Assembly: GCA_965248775.1 (NCBI GenBank)
Contig: OZ252150.1
Location: 3,100,001 to 3,164,000, forward strand
Length of the DNA stretch: 64,000 nt
Direction: 5' to 3'
Source of the DNA: JBHHUI01 sp965248775
Lineage (GTDB): Bacteria > Chloroflexota > Anaerolineae > Anaerolineales > JBHHUI01
Below the pieces are notes generated by a model. It worked only from the letters and a program-made list of their open reading frames with translations, made no database searches and was not told where the DNA came from. Both the position numbers and the translations under genes were made by a program. Positions 10,775 through 19,312 of this stretch are shown here, in pieces (the stretch's first letter is position 1; the number at the start of each line of letters is the position of its first letter).

Positions 10775-10854
10775 TGAATTCGCCATTCTGACATAATCGT
10801 GATAAAAACATACGCGCGGCGTTGGCATTCTTCGTGCAACGTACGCACATTGCG

Positions 10855-11736
10855 ATGAAAGACAGACGCTCTGTTGACGATCTCTCAGTAGAAGAACTCG
10901 AGCGGGTGCTCGCCATCAAAAAACGGCAGGCACGCGAGGCGCGCCTGCGCAAGTTCCGCTCAACGGGACGCGCGCTGCGCGCGGAAATTTCCGGCGAACC
11001 ACTCCCAGCAGCAACAGCCTCCGGACCGGCTGTGCCGAGATCGCGGGCGGCGCGTTTCGGGAACGTCTCGCTCTTGCTCGTAGAGATTGTGGCTGTCTTC
11101 GGGCTGTTGTTCATCGGTCTAACAGCTTTAAATACCTATCGCACGCTCAACGCTGAAGTGATAGCGGTCATCTCAGCCGAGAGTGCGCCTACCTTTGCAC
11201 CGACCCCGGTCATTAGCAATTTGGTCTTGCCCAGCGGGCATACACCGCCCACCGATCCCGGCGGCGCGCAGTTCAACCTCGGCGAAATTCCAGAGCATTT
11301 GCGGCCACTGGTCCAGGCATTGCCCGTGATCGATGTTCCAACCCCCAGCCCACAGCAGGCCAGCCGCTTGGTGATTCCGGCGTTGAACATCGACGCACCC
11401 ATTGTTCAGGGCGACACCTGGGAGCATCTCAAGCGGGGAGTCGGCCAACATATCGGTACAGGTGATCCGGGCCAACCAGGCAATGTAGTACTCTCCGCGC
11501 ACAACGACATCTTTGGCGAGCTCTTCCGATATTTGGATCAGTTGATCGCCGGGGACACATTCACGATCTTTACCACCGGCGGGCACTTCACATACAAGAT
11601 CACCACCTCGGAGATCGTTTCTCCGACAGATGTGCAAGTGATGAACCAGACCGCCTCTCCGACAGCGACCCTCATTTCGTGTTACCCATACCTAGATGAT
11701 AGAGAACGGATCGTTGTGTTTGCAGAACTGCAATAA
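10855..11736 (+). CDS. Sortase family transpeptidase
   Basis: About 293 residues from ATG 10855, chosen over an upstream TTG at 10822. A basic N-terminal cytoplasmic region is followed by one membrane anchor (LLLVEIVAVFGLLFIGLTAL) and a Pro/Thr-rich linker. The sortase barrel carries the three catalytic residues: His in VVLSAHNDIFG, Cys in TLISCYPY and Arg in DDRERIVVFAEL. It resembles class D/E-like sortases of Chloroflexi and Firmicutes. No substrate with a sorting signal is seen nearby. Confidence 0.9.
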   Translation: MKDRRSVDDLSVEELERVLAIKKRQAREARLRKFRSTGRALRAEISGEPLPAATASGPAVPRSRAARFGNVSLLLVEIVAVFGLLFIGLTALNTYRTLNAEVIAVISAESAPTFAPTPVISNLVLPSGHTPPTDPGGAQFNLGEIPEHLRPLVQALPVIDVPTPSPQQASRLVIPALNIDAPIVQGDTWEHLKRGVGQHIGTGDPGQPGNVVLSAHNDIFGELFRYLDQLIAGDTFTIFTTGGHFTYKITTSEIVSPTDVQVMNQTASPTATLISCYPYLDDRERIVVFAELQ

Positions 11737-11893
11737 AAATCTGCCCCATTTTTTGGTTTCTGCAGGACGGATTCATCTTCAAATTTATAATTGCTGATTT
11801 CTGCGAAGTCGCGGTTTCAGTTCTCTGTTACACTATCTCCTGATCAAACGCTTTCGATTTCCAAAATAAACGCATATTTCAGGTCACATATAA

Positions 11894-12097
11894 ATGAGCA
11901 AACGCACACGCCGTCGGCAACGAAAATCATCATCTTCATCCGCTGCGACCCGCACACCGAGCCTGAGCAGACGCACGAGTGTCCGCGATGCAATCCCAAC
12001 CGACTACACATATATCATCCGCGATCTCAAACGAATTGCTTTTTTTGGCGGATTGCTCATCGCAATTCTCATCGCCCTCTCTTTCTTCATTCAATGA
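11894..12097 (+). CDS. Small single-pass membrane protein
   Basis: A 67-residue ORF with a very basic, Ser-rich N-terminus (MSKRTRRRQRK) and a single C-terminal hydrophobic helix (IAFFGGLLIAILIALSFFIQ). It lies between sortase and prfA on the same strand. It is plausible as a real tail-anchored small protein because the charge and membrane pattern is coherent, but no family is recognised and the function is unknown. Confidence 0.6.
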   Translation: MSKRTRRRQRKSSSSSAATRTPSLSRRTSVRDAIPTDYTYIIRDLKRIAFFGGLLIAILIALSFFIQ

Positions 12098-12205
12098 CAT
12101 AGAACACAGCGGGATGGAGGCCGCCTCCTTCGCGTTCGCAAAACCCCTGTGTATAATCAATACCATATACGCCCCATGCTTTCGTGGGATGTTTCGAGAC
12201 TATAA

Positions 12206-13270
12206 ATGTTGGAAAAACTTGCGGGCATAGAGGCTCGCTTCGAAGAATTAACGCGCTTGCTGGCCGACCCGGACGTGGCGAATAATTACTCAAAAGTTGC
12301 TGCTTATGCGCAGGAACGCTCGCACTTGGAACAGATTGTGGACCATGCCCGCGAGTATCGCGATGTGCTGCGGGAGCTTGAGGAGGCGCACGCCTTGCTC
12401 AAGAACGAGGAGCTTGGTGCTCTCGCGGCAGACGAGATCCCGGACCTGGAGTCACGCCAGAGCAAGCTGGATCAACAGCTCAAACGACTGCTGCTGCCAC
12501 GCGATCCGCGCGATGGACGCAATGTGATCGTGGAGATCCGTGCTGGTGCAGGTGGGGATGAAGCCGGTCTCTTCGCCGCCGATCTTTATCGTTCGTATAC
12601 GCGCTATGCCGAAAATCGTGGCTGGAAGACGGAGATCATTTCCAGCCACGATAGCGGCATTGGCGGCTTCAAAGAAGTAATCTTTGAGATACGTGGCAAA
12701 GGAGCTTATTCGCGCTTCAAGTACGAATCAGGTGTCCACCGCGTGCAGCGTGTGCCGGAGACGGAATCGCAAGGCCGTGTCCACACATCAACGGCGACGG
12801 TCGCTGTCATGGCTGAAGTGGACGAAGTTGAGATCGACATCCCGGATAAAGATGTAAAAATGGAGGTCTACCGGGCGGGTGGCGCCGGCGGGCAGCATGT
12901 GCAGAAGAACTCGACGGCTGTGCGCCTTATCCATCTCCCGACAGGCATGGTTGTCCAATGTCAGGACGAGCGCTCGCAATTGCAAAACCGCCTGCGCGCC
13001 ATGACTATCCTGAGGGCGCGGCTCTATGAGATGGAGCTGGAAAAGCAACGTCTTATGCAGGAAGCCGATCGGCGCTCGCAAGTAGGCTCCGGCGAACGGA
13101 GCGAGAAAATTCGTACATACAACTTCCCGCAGAACCGTGTGACCGATCATCGCATCGGGCTGACCATGCACAATCTGAACGAAGTACTCGCAGGTACTTT
13201 AGATGAGTTCATTGATGAACTGGCCACCCGCGAAGAAGCCGATCGACTGGCCGAGGCAGGTATGGCGTGA
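12206..13270 (+). CDS. prfA: Peptide chain release factor 1
   Basis: A 354-residue class I release factor that reads UAA and UAG and triggers peptidyl-tRNA hydrolysis. The GGQ loop is AGGAGGQHVQKNST near residue 230. The stretch VPETESQGRVHTSTATVAVMAE is typical of RF1, and the length fits RF1. Its stop codon overlaps the GTG start of prmC, whose product methylates the GGQ glutamine, so enzyme and substrate are co-translated as in many bacteria. Confidence 0.97.
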   Translation: MLEKLAGIEARFEELTRLLADPDVANNYSKVAAYAQERSHLEQIVDHAREYRDVLRELEEAHALLKNEELGALAADEIPDLESRQSKLDQQLKRLLLPRDPRDGRNVIVEIRAGAGGDEAGLFAADLYRSYTRYAENRGWKTEIISSHDSGIGGFKEVIFEIRGKGAYSRFKYESGVHRVQRVPETESQGRVHTSTATVAVMAEVDEVEIDIPDKDVKMEVYRAGGAGGQHVQKNSTAVRLIHLPTGMVVQCQDERSQLQNRLRAMTILRARLYEMELEKQRLMQEADRRSQVGSGERSEKIRTYNFPQNRVTDHRIGLTMHNLNEVLAGTLDEFIDELATREEADRLAEAGMA

Positions 13271-14187
13271 GTAAGATTATGCGGCGCTGGACCTCCGAAC
13301 GAGTGGGCTGGACTGACACCCCTCCCCTGCCAAAGGCTTCGCCATTCCTGGGCGGAAAGGACAGCATCGGATTTGTGCTGGCCGAAGGCATCGGGAAGCT
13401 TAAGACAGACAATCCGCGCCTGGATGCCGAAGTGTTGCTGGCGCATGACATGGGTGTCCCGCGCAGCTGGCTCCTGGCGCATCCCGAAACAGAAGTCACA
13501 CCGAAAGAGCACGAGCGCTTTTCAAATGCGGTTGAGCGCGTTGCAGCCGGTGATCCGCTCCCGTATGTGCTCGGCCACTGGGAATTTTTCAAGCTGGATT
13601 TCAAAGTCGATCCGCGCGTGCTGATCCCGCGCCCGGAGACGGAGCTGCTGGTGGAAACAGCGCTCAGATGGGCAAAACAGCAGAGCGCCCCCCGCATTGC
13701 AGATATTGGCACTGGCTCGGGTTGCATTGCCATTGCGTTGGCAGTCAACAATTCTGCAACGGAGATAACCGCAACTGATACTTCAGAAGATGCGCTCAAC
13801 GTCGCGCGCGACAATGCCATCGATCATACAGTGAGTGCGCGCATCCAGTTCAAGCAGACAGATTTGATGTTGACCATTGGGCCAGTAGACCTTATTTGCT
13901 GCAACCCACCATATGTGACGACCGCTGAATTGGACGACCTGCCCGCCGCATTACACGAGCCACGTCTTGCACTCGACGGCGGCGTGGATGGTTTGGAACC
14001 GATTCGGAAATTGATCACTGCCGCCCCGCAGAAATTGACTCCCGGGGGCGTACTGTTGATGGAAATTGGCGCCGATCAACGTGAGGCTGTACTCGAAATT
14101 GCGCGCGGCAGTTTTTCAACTGCTCGTGGAATTCGAGTACTTCAGGACCTGGCCGGACTCGACCGTTTGCTCGTCGTCCAATCCTGA
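13267..14187 (+). CDS. prmC: Release factor glutamine methyltransferase
   Basis: PrmC (HemK) N5-methylates the glutamine of the release-factor GGQ motif. Visible are DNPRLDAEVLLAHDMGV of the N-terminal helical domain, VLIPRPETELLVE, the SAM motif IADIGTGSGCIAIAL and the catalytic CNPPYV. The GTG start at 13267 overlaps prfA by four bases. The first 30 or so residues (RRWTSERVGWTDTPP and on) exceed the usual N-terminus, so a later start is possible. Confidence 0.95.
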   Translation: MSKIMRRWTSERVGWTDTPPLPKASPFLGGKDSIGFVLAEGIGKLKTDNPRLDAEVLLAHDMGVPRSWLLAHPETEVTPKEHERFSNAVERVAAGDPLPYVLGHWEFFKLDFKVDPRVLIPRPETELLVETALRWAKQQSAPRIADIGTGSGCIAIALAVNNSATEITATDTSEDALNVARDNAIDHTVSARIQFKQTDLMLTIGPVDLICCNPPYVTTAELDDLPAALHEPRLALDGGVDGLEPIRKLITAAPQKLTPGGVLLMEIGADQREAVLEIARGSFSTARGIRVLQDLAGLDRLLVVQS

Positions 14188-14190
14188 GGC

Positions 14191-14829
14191 ATGCGGACGC
14201 AGGTTCTCGCACCCACTACCGCAAGCACATTCCTCTATGCTGCCGACGTGTTGCGCCACGGGGGCGTGGTTGCTCTCCCAACCGATACTGTCTATGGCAT
14301 TGCGGCGCGTATTGATCAGCCCGAAGCAATTCGTTCACTTTTTACAATCAAGGGCCGGGCGTCGGAGAAGGCAATCGCCGTCCTACTCGCAGGAGTCGAG
14401 GAGTTGGATTCTGTCGCCATTGAGATACCGGCTGCCGCTCGCGAACTCGCCGGGGTTTTTTGGCCTGGAGGCCTGACGCTGATCCTGTGTCGCAATCCAG
14501 ACTTGCCTCGAGAAATATCACGATCAGAGACGATTGGGCTGCGAGTGCCAGATCACCCCATTGCCCTGGAATTACTCCGCGAGACCGGCCCATTGGCAGT
14601 GACAAGTGCAAATCTCTCAGGTGAGAGAAATTCACTTAACGCCACTGATGTGCGCGAAACACTGGATGGACGCATACCGCTTATCATTGATGGCGGCAGT
14701 GTGCCCGGTGGGCTTCCTTCGACCGTATACGATTGTACGGTCGTACCCCCCTCAGTTCGCCGCTCCGGGCCCGTGAGTCAGGAAGAGATCGACATGGTCC
14801 TGACAAGGTTGCCGAGTCCGCAAACATAA
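14191..14829 (+). CDS. L-threonylcarbamoyladenylate synthase (Sua5/YrdC/TsaC family)
   Basis: A 212-residue YrdC-fold protein. It makes threonylcarbamoyl-AMP for the t6A modification of ANN-decoding tRNAs. Family features are GGVVALPTDTVYGIAA near residue 30, KGRASEKAIAVLL near 62, FWPGGLTLIL near 92 and VTSANLSGE near 145. It has only the YrdC domain, so it is the short TsaC-like form. It starts 3 bp after prmC, completing a translation-factor cluster. Confidence 0.93.
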   Translation: MRTQVLAPTTASTFLYAADVLRHGGVVALPTDTVYGIAARIDQPEAIRSLFTIKGRASEKAIAVLLAGVEELDSVAIEIPAAARELAGVFWPGGLTLILCRNPDLPREISRSETIGLRVPDHPIALELLRETGPLAVTSANLSGERNSLNATDVRETLDGRIPLIIDGGSVPGGLPSTVYDCTVVPPSVRRSGPVSQEEIDMVLTRLPSPQT

Positions 14830-14855
14830 AGTCCTACAGCTGCAACAGATAATCG

Positions 14856-15947
14856 ATGCTCATCGGCGTTGACGCCAGTCGCACGACCGTTAGCCGCCGT
14901 ACCGGCACAGAAGCCTATGCCCTCAATTTGATCCGCGCTCTGCTGGCTGCAGGGCCGGCCGATGGTAAGGACCAGCACCGCAGGTGGCGTTTGTATTTCC
15001 GCGAATCCCCAACCCCCGATCTGTTGCCGCATTCCGAGCACATTGAACACAAAATTATTCGTCTACCAATGCTGTGGACACACCTTGGATTGGCGGCTGA
15101 AATCGCGCGGCGTCCTCCCGAGCTACTGTTTATTCCGGCGCATGTACGTCCGCTCTGGTTAAAGGCCCCTGCCGTTGTCACTGTTCACGACCTCGGCTAC
15201 TTACATTTTCCGGAGTCGCATCCACGGCGCCAGCGAGCATATCTAGACTTGTCAACAAAGCACAGCGCACGTCATTGCCAACACCTGATTGCAGACTCGC
15301 AGGCCACGCGCGCTGATTTGATAAAGCATTATCGAGTCCCACCGCAGAATGTAACAGTTATCTACCCGGGCTTCGATCCACATCCATTTGTGGGAGAGTT
15401 CCAGCGCCCGGCCGGGTTGCCCGCCGAATACCTGCTTTACGTTGGCACCATCCAGCCCCGCAAGGGCTTGCTGCAATTGCTGGCTGCCTTTTCCAATGTC
15501 CCCGAGGCGCCTACGCTGTTGCTGGTCGGGAACCCCGGCTGGCTCAGTGCACCAATCTATCAAAGTGTGCAGGAACTCAAGCTTGAAGGTCGTGTGCGTT
15601 TCCTCGGATATGTGCCTGATTCTGAGTTGCCCGCGCTATACCGACATGCCCATGCATTTGTTTTTCCATCGCTCTATGAAGGCTTTGGCTTTCCGATTCT
15701 GGAAGCATTCGCCTCCGGAACGCCGGTACTCTGCTCGGATGGCGGCTCATTGCCGGAGGTGGCCGGTGAGGCTGCCCTCATAGTTCCAGCGGGTGAAGTA
15801 GACGCGCTCTCCAATGGGTTGCAACACCTTCTTTCTAATAGAGCTGTGCGCGCCGGGTTGGTCGAGCGTGGTCACGAACAGCTCAAGAAATTTTCGTGGG
15901 AGAAGGCAGCGGCCGAGACTTTGCTGCTCTTCGAGTCGGTCTTATAG
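14856..15947 (+). CDS. GT4 family glycosyltransferase
   Basis: A 363-residue GT-B fold enzyme. The N-terminal Rossmann half has VVTVHDLGYLHFPESHPRRQ, and the C-terminal half has LYVGTIQPRKGL, RVRFLGYVPDSELPALY and the nucleotide-sugar binding EX7E region FPSLYEGFGFPILEAFASG. It is a retaining transferase that likely works on cell-surface glycans. It lies 27 bp after the YrdC gene, and the next plus-strand gene beyond the IS110 element is another surface-glycan transferase. Confidence 0.92.
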   Translation: MLIGVDASRTTVSRRTGTEAYALNLIRALLAAGPADGKDQHRRWRLYFRESPTPDLLPHSEHIEHKIIRLPMLWTHLGLAAEIARRPPELLFIPAHVRPLWLKAPAVVTVHDLGYLHFPESHPRRQRAYLDLSTKHSARHCQHLIADSQATRADLIKHYRVPPQNVTVIYPGFDPHPFVGEFQRPAGLPAEYLLYVGTIQPRKGLLQLLAAFSNVPEAPTLLLVGNPGWLSAPIYQSVQELKLEGRVRFLGYVPDSELPALYRHAHAFVFPSLYEGFGFPILEAFASGTPVLCSDGGSLPEVAGEAALIVPAGEVDALSNGLQHLLSNRAVRAGLVERGHEQLKKFSWEKAAAETLLLFESVL

Positions 15948-16019
15948 TAAAACAGCAATTCAGACTTTATCACTCAACGTAACTTGTATGATGAATAAAA
16001 GAAGAGAATAGCAAAAGGA

Positions 16020-16226
16020 GATAGTGTAAGGTGCCAGTAGCACGGAGAAGTTGTTTGTAACTTATTTTCCAAAATAGATGAGTAGATTAGCTCCCGTGCT
16101 GCTGGAGCCTGTCAAGACAACAGACGGTATCGTAAGCCCTTCAAATCAACTGAGGTGAGCTTGTATGCGCAAGTGTGTTGGAGGGGCAGGCAAGAAAGAG
16201 CCAGGCGTAGCCAGGAGAAATGAGAA
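16020..16226 (+). ncRNA. Candidate IS110 guide (bridge) RNA region
   Basis: The 207 bp before the IS110-type transposase hold no ORF. They contain a strong imperfect stem, CCAGTAGCACGGAG at 16034-16047 against CTCCCGTGCTGCTGG at 16091-16105. IS110-family elements are known to express a structured guide RNA from the 5' non-coding end that pairs with target and donor DNA. Position and stem agree, but neither transcript nor loops were verified, and the left element end is not defined. Confidence 0.4.
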
Positions 16227-17267
16227 ATGACAAAGATGATATTAGGCATAGATATCTCCAAGAAATCATTTGACGTACATTTACAGAACGAAAAGCAAAC
16301 AGTCGGTAGTCGGCAGTTTGCGAACACGGCGGCTGGACACAAAAAGCTCGGCCAATGGCTCGGTGAGCAAGGAGCGGAGCAAGTCCGGGCCTGTCTGGAA
16401 GCGACCGGAAGATACGGCGACGAGCTGGCTTTGTACTTGCATGAGCAAGGCCATCGCGTGAGCATGGTCAATCCGGCGCGTATCAAGAAATACGCGGAGA
16501 GCAAATTGCAACGCAACACCCTTCCCGACCCAGTACGTTCGGGACTGGGTGTCGCGCCCGACAGGGTCGTGAAGACCGATAAAATGGATGCGCGTCTGAT
16601 AGCTGACTTCTGCCGGACGCAAGAGCCCACCTTGTGGCGGCCTATGGCGCCTGAAAAACGCGAATTGCAGGAAATCGTCCGCCGTTTGAGCACCCTCATC
16701 GCCGAACAGACGCGCGAACGCAATCGCCAGCAAGCCGGGATCGGCTCGGCGCTGGTCAAAGCTTCCATCGAAGCGAATTTGGAATTCCTCGCCAACCAGA
16801 TCACACAACTGGAAAAGCAAATCCAGTCCTACATCGACCAACATCCGGACCTCAAACGAGACCAAGCACTGCTGACCTCTATTCAGGGCATCGGTTCCAG
16901 AACCGCCGCGCGCATCTTGGGTGAACTCCCGCCTGTCAGCCACTTTGACAATTCTGGACAGGTGGTTGCGTACGCCGGTCTCAGTCCCCAACATCATGAA
17001 TCCGGTTCATCCGTTCACAAACGCGCGCGGCTGACAAAAATTGGTAACCAACATCTGAAAACTGCTTTGTATTTGCCTGCTCTTTCGGCCATACGCTTCA
17101 ATCCCATTATCGTCGCCCAAGCCGAAAGATTGGAAGAACGCGGCAAGGAACCCATGGTCATCGTCGGCGCTGCAATGCGCAAACTGCTCCAACTCGCCTA
17201 CGGCGTTTTGAAATCCGGTCAACCTTTTGACCCCCTTTATGCTCAGAACCTGCAATTTGCCTCTTGA
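16227..17267 (+). CDS. IS110-type transposase with an in-frame extra segment
   Basis: A 346-residue transposase. The RuvC-like DEDD part is MILGIDISKKSFDVHL, CLEATGRYGDELAL and KTDKMDARLIADFC. The C-terminal transposase_20 domain is LLTSIQGIGSRTAARIL, VAYAGLSPQHHESG and GNQHLKTALYLPAL. Between QRN and KTDKMDA sits an 18-residue stretch (TLPDPVRSGLGVAPDRVV) that does not belong to the family pattern. It corresponds to the 54-bp palindromic segment 16518-16571. Whether the protein still works is unknown, since the insert lies just before a catalytic aspartate motif. Confidence 0.88.
   Translation: MTKMILGIDISKKSFDVHLQNEKQTVGSRQFANTAAGHKKLGQWLGEQGAEQVRACLEATGRYGDELALYLHEQGHRVSMVNPARIKKYAESKLQRNTLPDPVRSGLGVAPDRVVKTDKMDARLIADFCRTQEPTLWRPMAPEKRELQEIVRRLSTLIAEQTRERNRQQAGIGSALVKASIEANLEFLANQITQLEKQIQSYIDQHPDLKRDQALLTSIQGIGSRTAARILGELPPVSHFDNSGQVVAYAGLSPQHHESGSSVHKRARLTKIGNQHLKTALYLPALSAIRFNPIIVAQAERLEERGKEPMVIVGAAMRKLLQLAYGVLKSGQPFDPLYAQNLQFAS
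16518..16571. repeat. Palindromic micro-insertion, nested, 54 bp
   Basis: This extra in-frame segment in the IS110 transposase is built of two inverted repeats. The outer arms are ACCCT and AGGGT. The inner hairpin is CCCAGT-9 nt-ACTGGG, extended by CGA and TCG. The length equals the nested segment at 17404-17457, and both use a GGGACTGGG sequence. Confidence 0.7.
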
Positions 17268-17309
17268 CTCTTATCACGGTATCTACTCAGCAATGTAACC
17301 GCACCCCTC

Positions 17310-17335
17310 CCAGTCGCGGACAGACTGGACGTGGC
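17310..17335. repeat. Palindromic micro-insertion, 26 bp
   Basis: A 26-bp segment absent from the sister repeat copy at 1.6 kb. It contains the inverted repeat CCAGTC-7 nt-GACTGG. The junctions (CCCTC and GATAC) rejoin perfectly, with no target duplication. Confidence 0.8.
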
Positions 17336-17403
17336 GATACGGCCAGCATCCCGAGTAGTGCGAAAGGGTATTCCGAAGTCAAAAGCCCCGCCGACGGCTC
17401 GTA

Positions 17404-17457
17404 CACTTGCGCCCCACCCCGTCCAGGACCGGGACGGGACTGGGCGCAGTGCAGGTG
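17404..17457. repeat. Nested palindromic micro-insertion, 26 + 28 bp
   Basis: A 54-bp segment absent from the sister repeat. Its inner 28 bp (17417-17444) are identical to the segment at 23362-23389. What is left is 13 + 13 bp forming a palindrome with arms CACTTGC and GCAGGTG (one G-T wobble). So the inner element sits at the exact centre of the outer one. Confidence 0.82.
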
Positions 17458-17495
17458 TCGAGGGGTGCTGGCTGAGTAGTTATCATTCAACTTAA

Positions 17496-18227
17496 ATGAA
17501 CATTCGCCACATCCTTGGCATCCCGGTGCACGACATTACCTATGCTGAAACGCTGGACTGGTTTGCTGAAGCCATCGCTGCCGACGCGGCCCGGCAAGTG
17601 TGTACCGTCAATCCGGAGTTTGTCATGCGCGCCCAGTATGATAAAGAGTTCCGGCGTGTCCTCTCCGAAGCTGATCTGTGCTTGCCGGATGGACAGGGTC
17701 TGCTCTGGGCGGCCCGCGCTCGTAGAAAACCTTTGCGCGAGCGCGTGGCGGGATCAACACTCACCTGGCGGATCGCAGCGCGCGCCGCGGAGTCTGGCTG
17801 GCGCTTGTATCTTCTCGGCGCGGCGGAAGGCGTTGCGGAACGTGCCGCCGAGATTCTGGCGGCGCACTATCCCAGACTCAACGTGGTGGGGACGTATTCG
17901 GGCAGTCCACAGCCCGAAGAAGCAGCGCGTATCATTGCTCGTGTTCGGGAGGCACAACCGGATATTTTGTTTGTGGCGTATGGCGCGCCGCAGCAGGACT
18001 TCTGGATCGCCCGGCACCTAGCTGAATTGAGTGTACCTGTGATGATGGGTGTCGGCGGTTCTCTGGATTTCGTGACGGGCACGGCTGTGCGCGCCCCAGA
18101 ATGGCTCCAACGCCTGGGGTTGGAATGGCTGCACCGTTTAATAATAGATCCGTGGCGCTGGCGACGGATGCTCGCACTGCCGAAATTTATCTGGGCAGTG
18201 CTTACGCGGCGGGATGCTGTTATTTGA
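17496..18227 (+). CDS. WecG/TagA/CpsF family glycosyltransferase
   Basis: A 243-residue GT26-type enzyme that adds a (N-acetyl-)mannosaminyl or related sugar to a lipid-linked glycan precursor. The catalytic-aspartate region is CLPDGQGLLWAARA near residue 65. Other family motifs are YLLGAAEGVAERAA, FVAYGAPQQDFWI, MGVGGSLDFVTG and APEWLQRLGLEWLHRL followed by the membrane-binding DPWRWRR tail. It is convergent with the broken gene at 18220, overlapping by 8 bp. Confidence 0.93.
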   Translation: MNIRHILGIPVHDITYAETLDWFAEAIAADAARQVCTVNPEFVMRAQYDKEFRRVLSEADLCLPDGQGLLWAARARRKPLRERVAGSTLTWRIAARAAESGWRLYLLGAAEGVAERAAEILAAHYPRLNVVGTYSGSPQPEEAARIIARVREAQPDILFVAYGAPQQDFWIARHLAELSVPVMMGVGGSLDFVTGTAVRAPEWLQRLGLEWLHRLIIDPWRWRRMLALPKFIWAVLTRRDAVI

Positions 18228-18448
18228 TATTCTCGAGGAATTTGTGGACTGCTTTGACAGCGGAGTCGCTGTCTTGATACGAAGTAAGGGTGAACGTCTT
18301 TTCTGTATTGCCAGTGATCATCTTCGATACTGACGCTCCTTCGCGGTAGCAACACAAAACCGGTTTCTCAAGCGAGAGTGCCAGTGCAATTTCATACCCC
18401 ACCCCATGAGATGGTGTATGGTATTACCCCGATTCAGTGGACAGTTGG

Positions 18449-19312
18449 TTAAGCCACTAAAGGTAATTGTTCATAGGCATGTGGGCTCATGTAATCCAGG
18501 GCCGAATGCATCCGTTGCCGATTGTAAAACACTTCGACATAGTCAAAGACGCTGGTGCGAGCAGCGGCCCGGCTGGCGTACAGTTGCTGGTATACACACT
18601 CGGATTTCAGGCTGGCAAAGAAGCTCTCCATGGGGGCGTTATCGTAGCAGTTTCCCCTTCGGCTCATACTGGGCGTGATGTCATGAAGCTTGCGCAGCGC
18701 CTGATACTCAGCGCTGGCGTACTGACTCCCCCGGTCAGAATGATGGATGAGACCTGGCGGCGGTTTTCGCGAACGCAGAGCCATCTCCAAAGCATCCAAA
18801 GTCAGTTGGCGGCGCAAGCGTTTGCCGAGTGCCCAGCCGACGATCCGTCGCGAGTACAGGTCGAGGACTGCTGCGAGATAGAGCCACCCTTCACTGGTTG
18901 CAATGTAAGTGATGTCGGCCAGCCACACTTCGTTAGGCGCAGTGGCCGTGAAGTCCTGAACGAGCAAATTCGGCGCTACGGGCAGGCTGTGCTTCGACTG
19001 GGTTGTCACCTTGTAGCTCCGTTTGCGTCGGGCTTGCAGGCCATGCAGGCGCAACAGACGGGCCACCCGGTTGTGGCCGCAGCGGATGCCGCGGTCCTGT
19101 AGTTCGCGGTGAATGCGCGGACAGCCATAGACGCCGCGATGCTGCTCAAAGATCGCTCTGATCTCGCGTCCCAACGCCTGGCTGGCTTGCTCGCGCGGGC
19201 TGACCGGCCGCTTGCGCCAGGCGTAGTAGCCGCTACGTGTGACTTGCAGTACCCGACACATCAGACTGATGCTGTACTCGCCTTTGTGTTCGTCAATGAA
19301 GCGAAATCTCAC
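18449..19312 (-). CDS. IS3 transposase OrfB (integrase core)
   Basis: A 287-residue DDE integrase-type protein. N-terminal HTH_21 (YSISLMCRVLQVTRSGYYAWRKR); catalytic core with WLADITYIATSEGWLYLA (first Asp), IHHSDRGSQYAS (second Asp) and the Glu in NAPMESFFASLKSE. It overlaps orfA by 4 bp. In IS3 elements orfA and orfB are normally fused by programmed -1 frameshifting. It appears intact, with no palindromic micro-insertion, unlike several neighbouring transposases. Confidence 0.93.
   Translation of the reverse strand: MRFRFIDEHKGEYSISLMCRVLQVTRSGYYAWRKRPVSPREQASQALGREIRAIFEQHRGVYGCPRIHRELQDRGIRCGHNRVARLLRLHGLQARRKRSYKVTTQSKHSLPVAPNLLVQDFTATAPNEVWLADITYIATSEGWLYLAAVLDLYSRRIVGWALGKRLRRQLTLDALEMALRSRKPPPGLIHHSDRGSQYASAEYQALRKLHDITPSMSRRGNCYDNAPMESFFASLKSECVYQQLYASRAAARTSVFDYVEVFYNRQRMHSALDYMSPHAYEQLPLVA

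Larger units (their letters stand above)
17301..17468. repeat. Miniature inverted repeat, second copy, filled with two insertions
   Basis: An inverted copy of the 88-bp repeat at 1589-1676. It is 168 bp long; removing 17310-17335 (26 bp) and 17404-17457 (54 bp) leaves exactly 88 bp that align without gaps and with only about nine substitutions. The homology continues some 20 bp beyond the left end (17279-17300). It lies between IS110 and the WecG-like gene. Confidence 0.85.

Noticed and set aside
13267..13370. A micro-insertion in the N-terminal part of prmC
   Set aside because: The extra N-terminal residues are there, but no clean hairpin is present and the start codon choice can explain the length.
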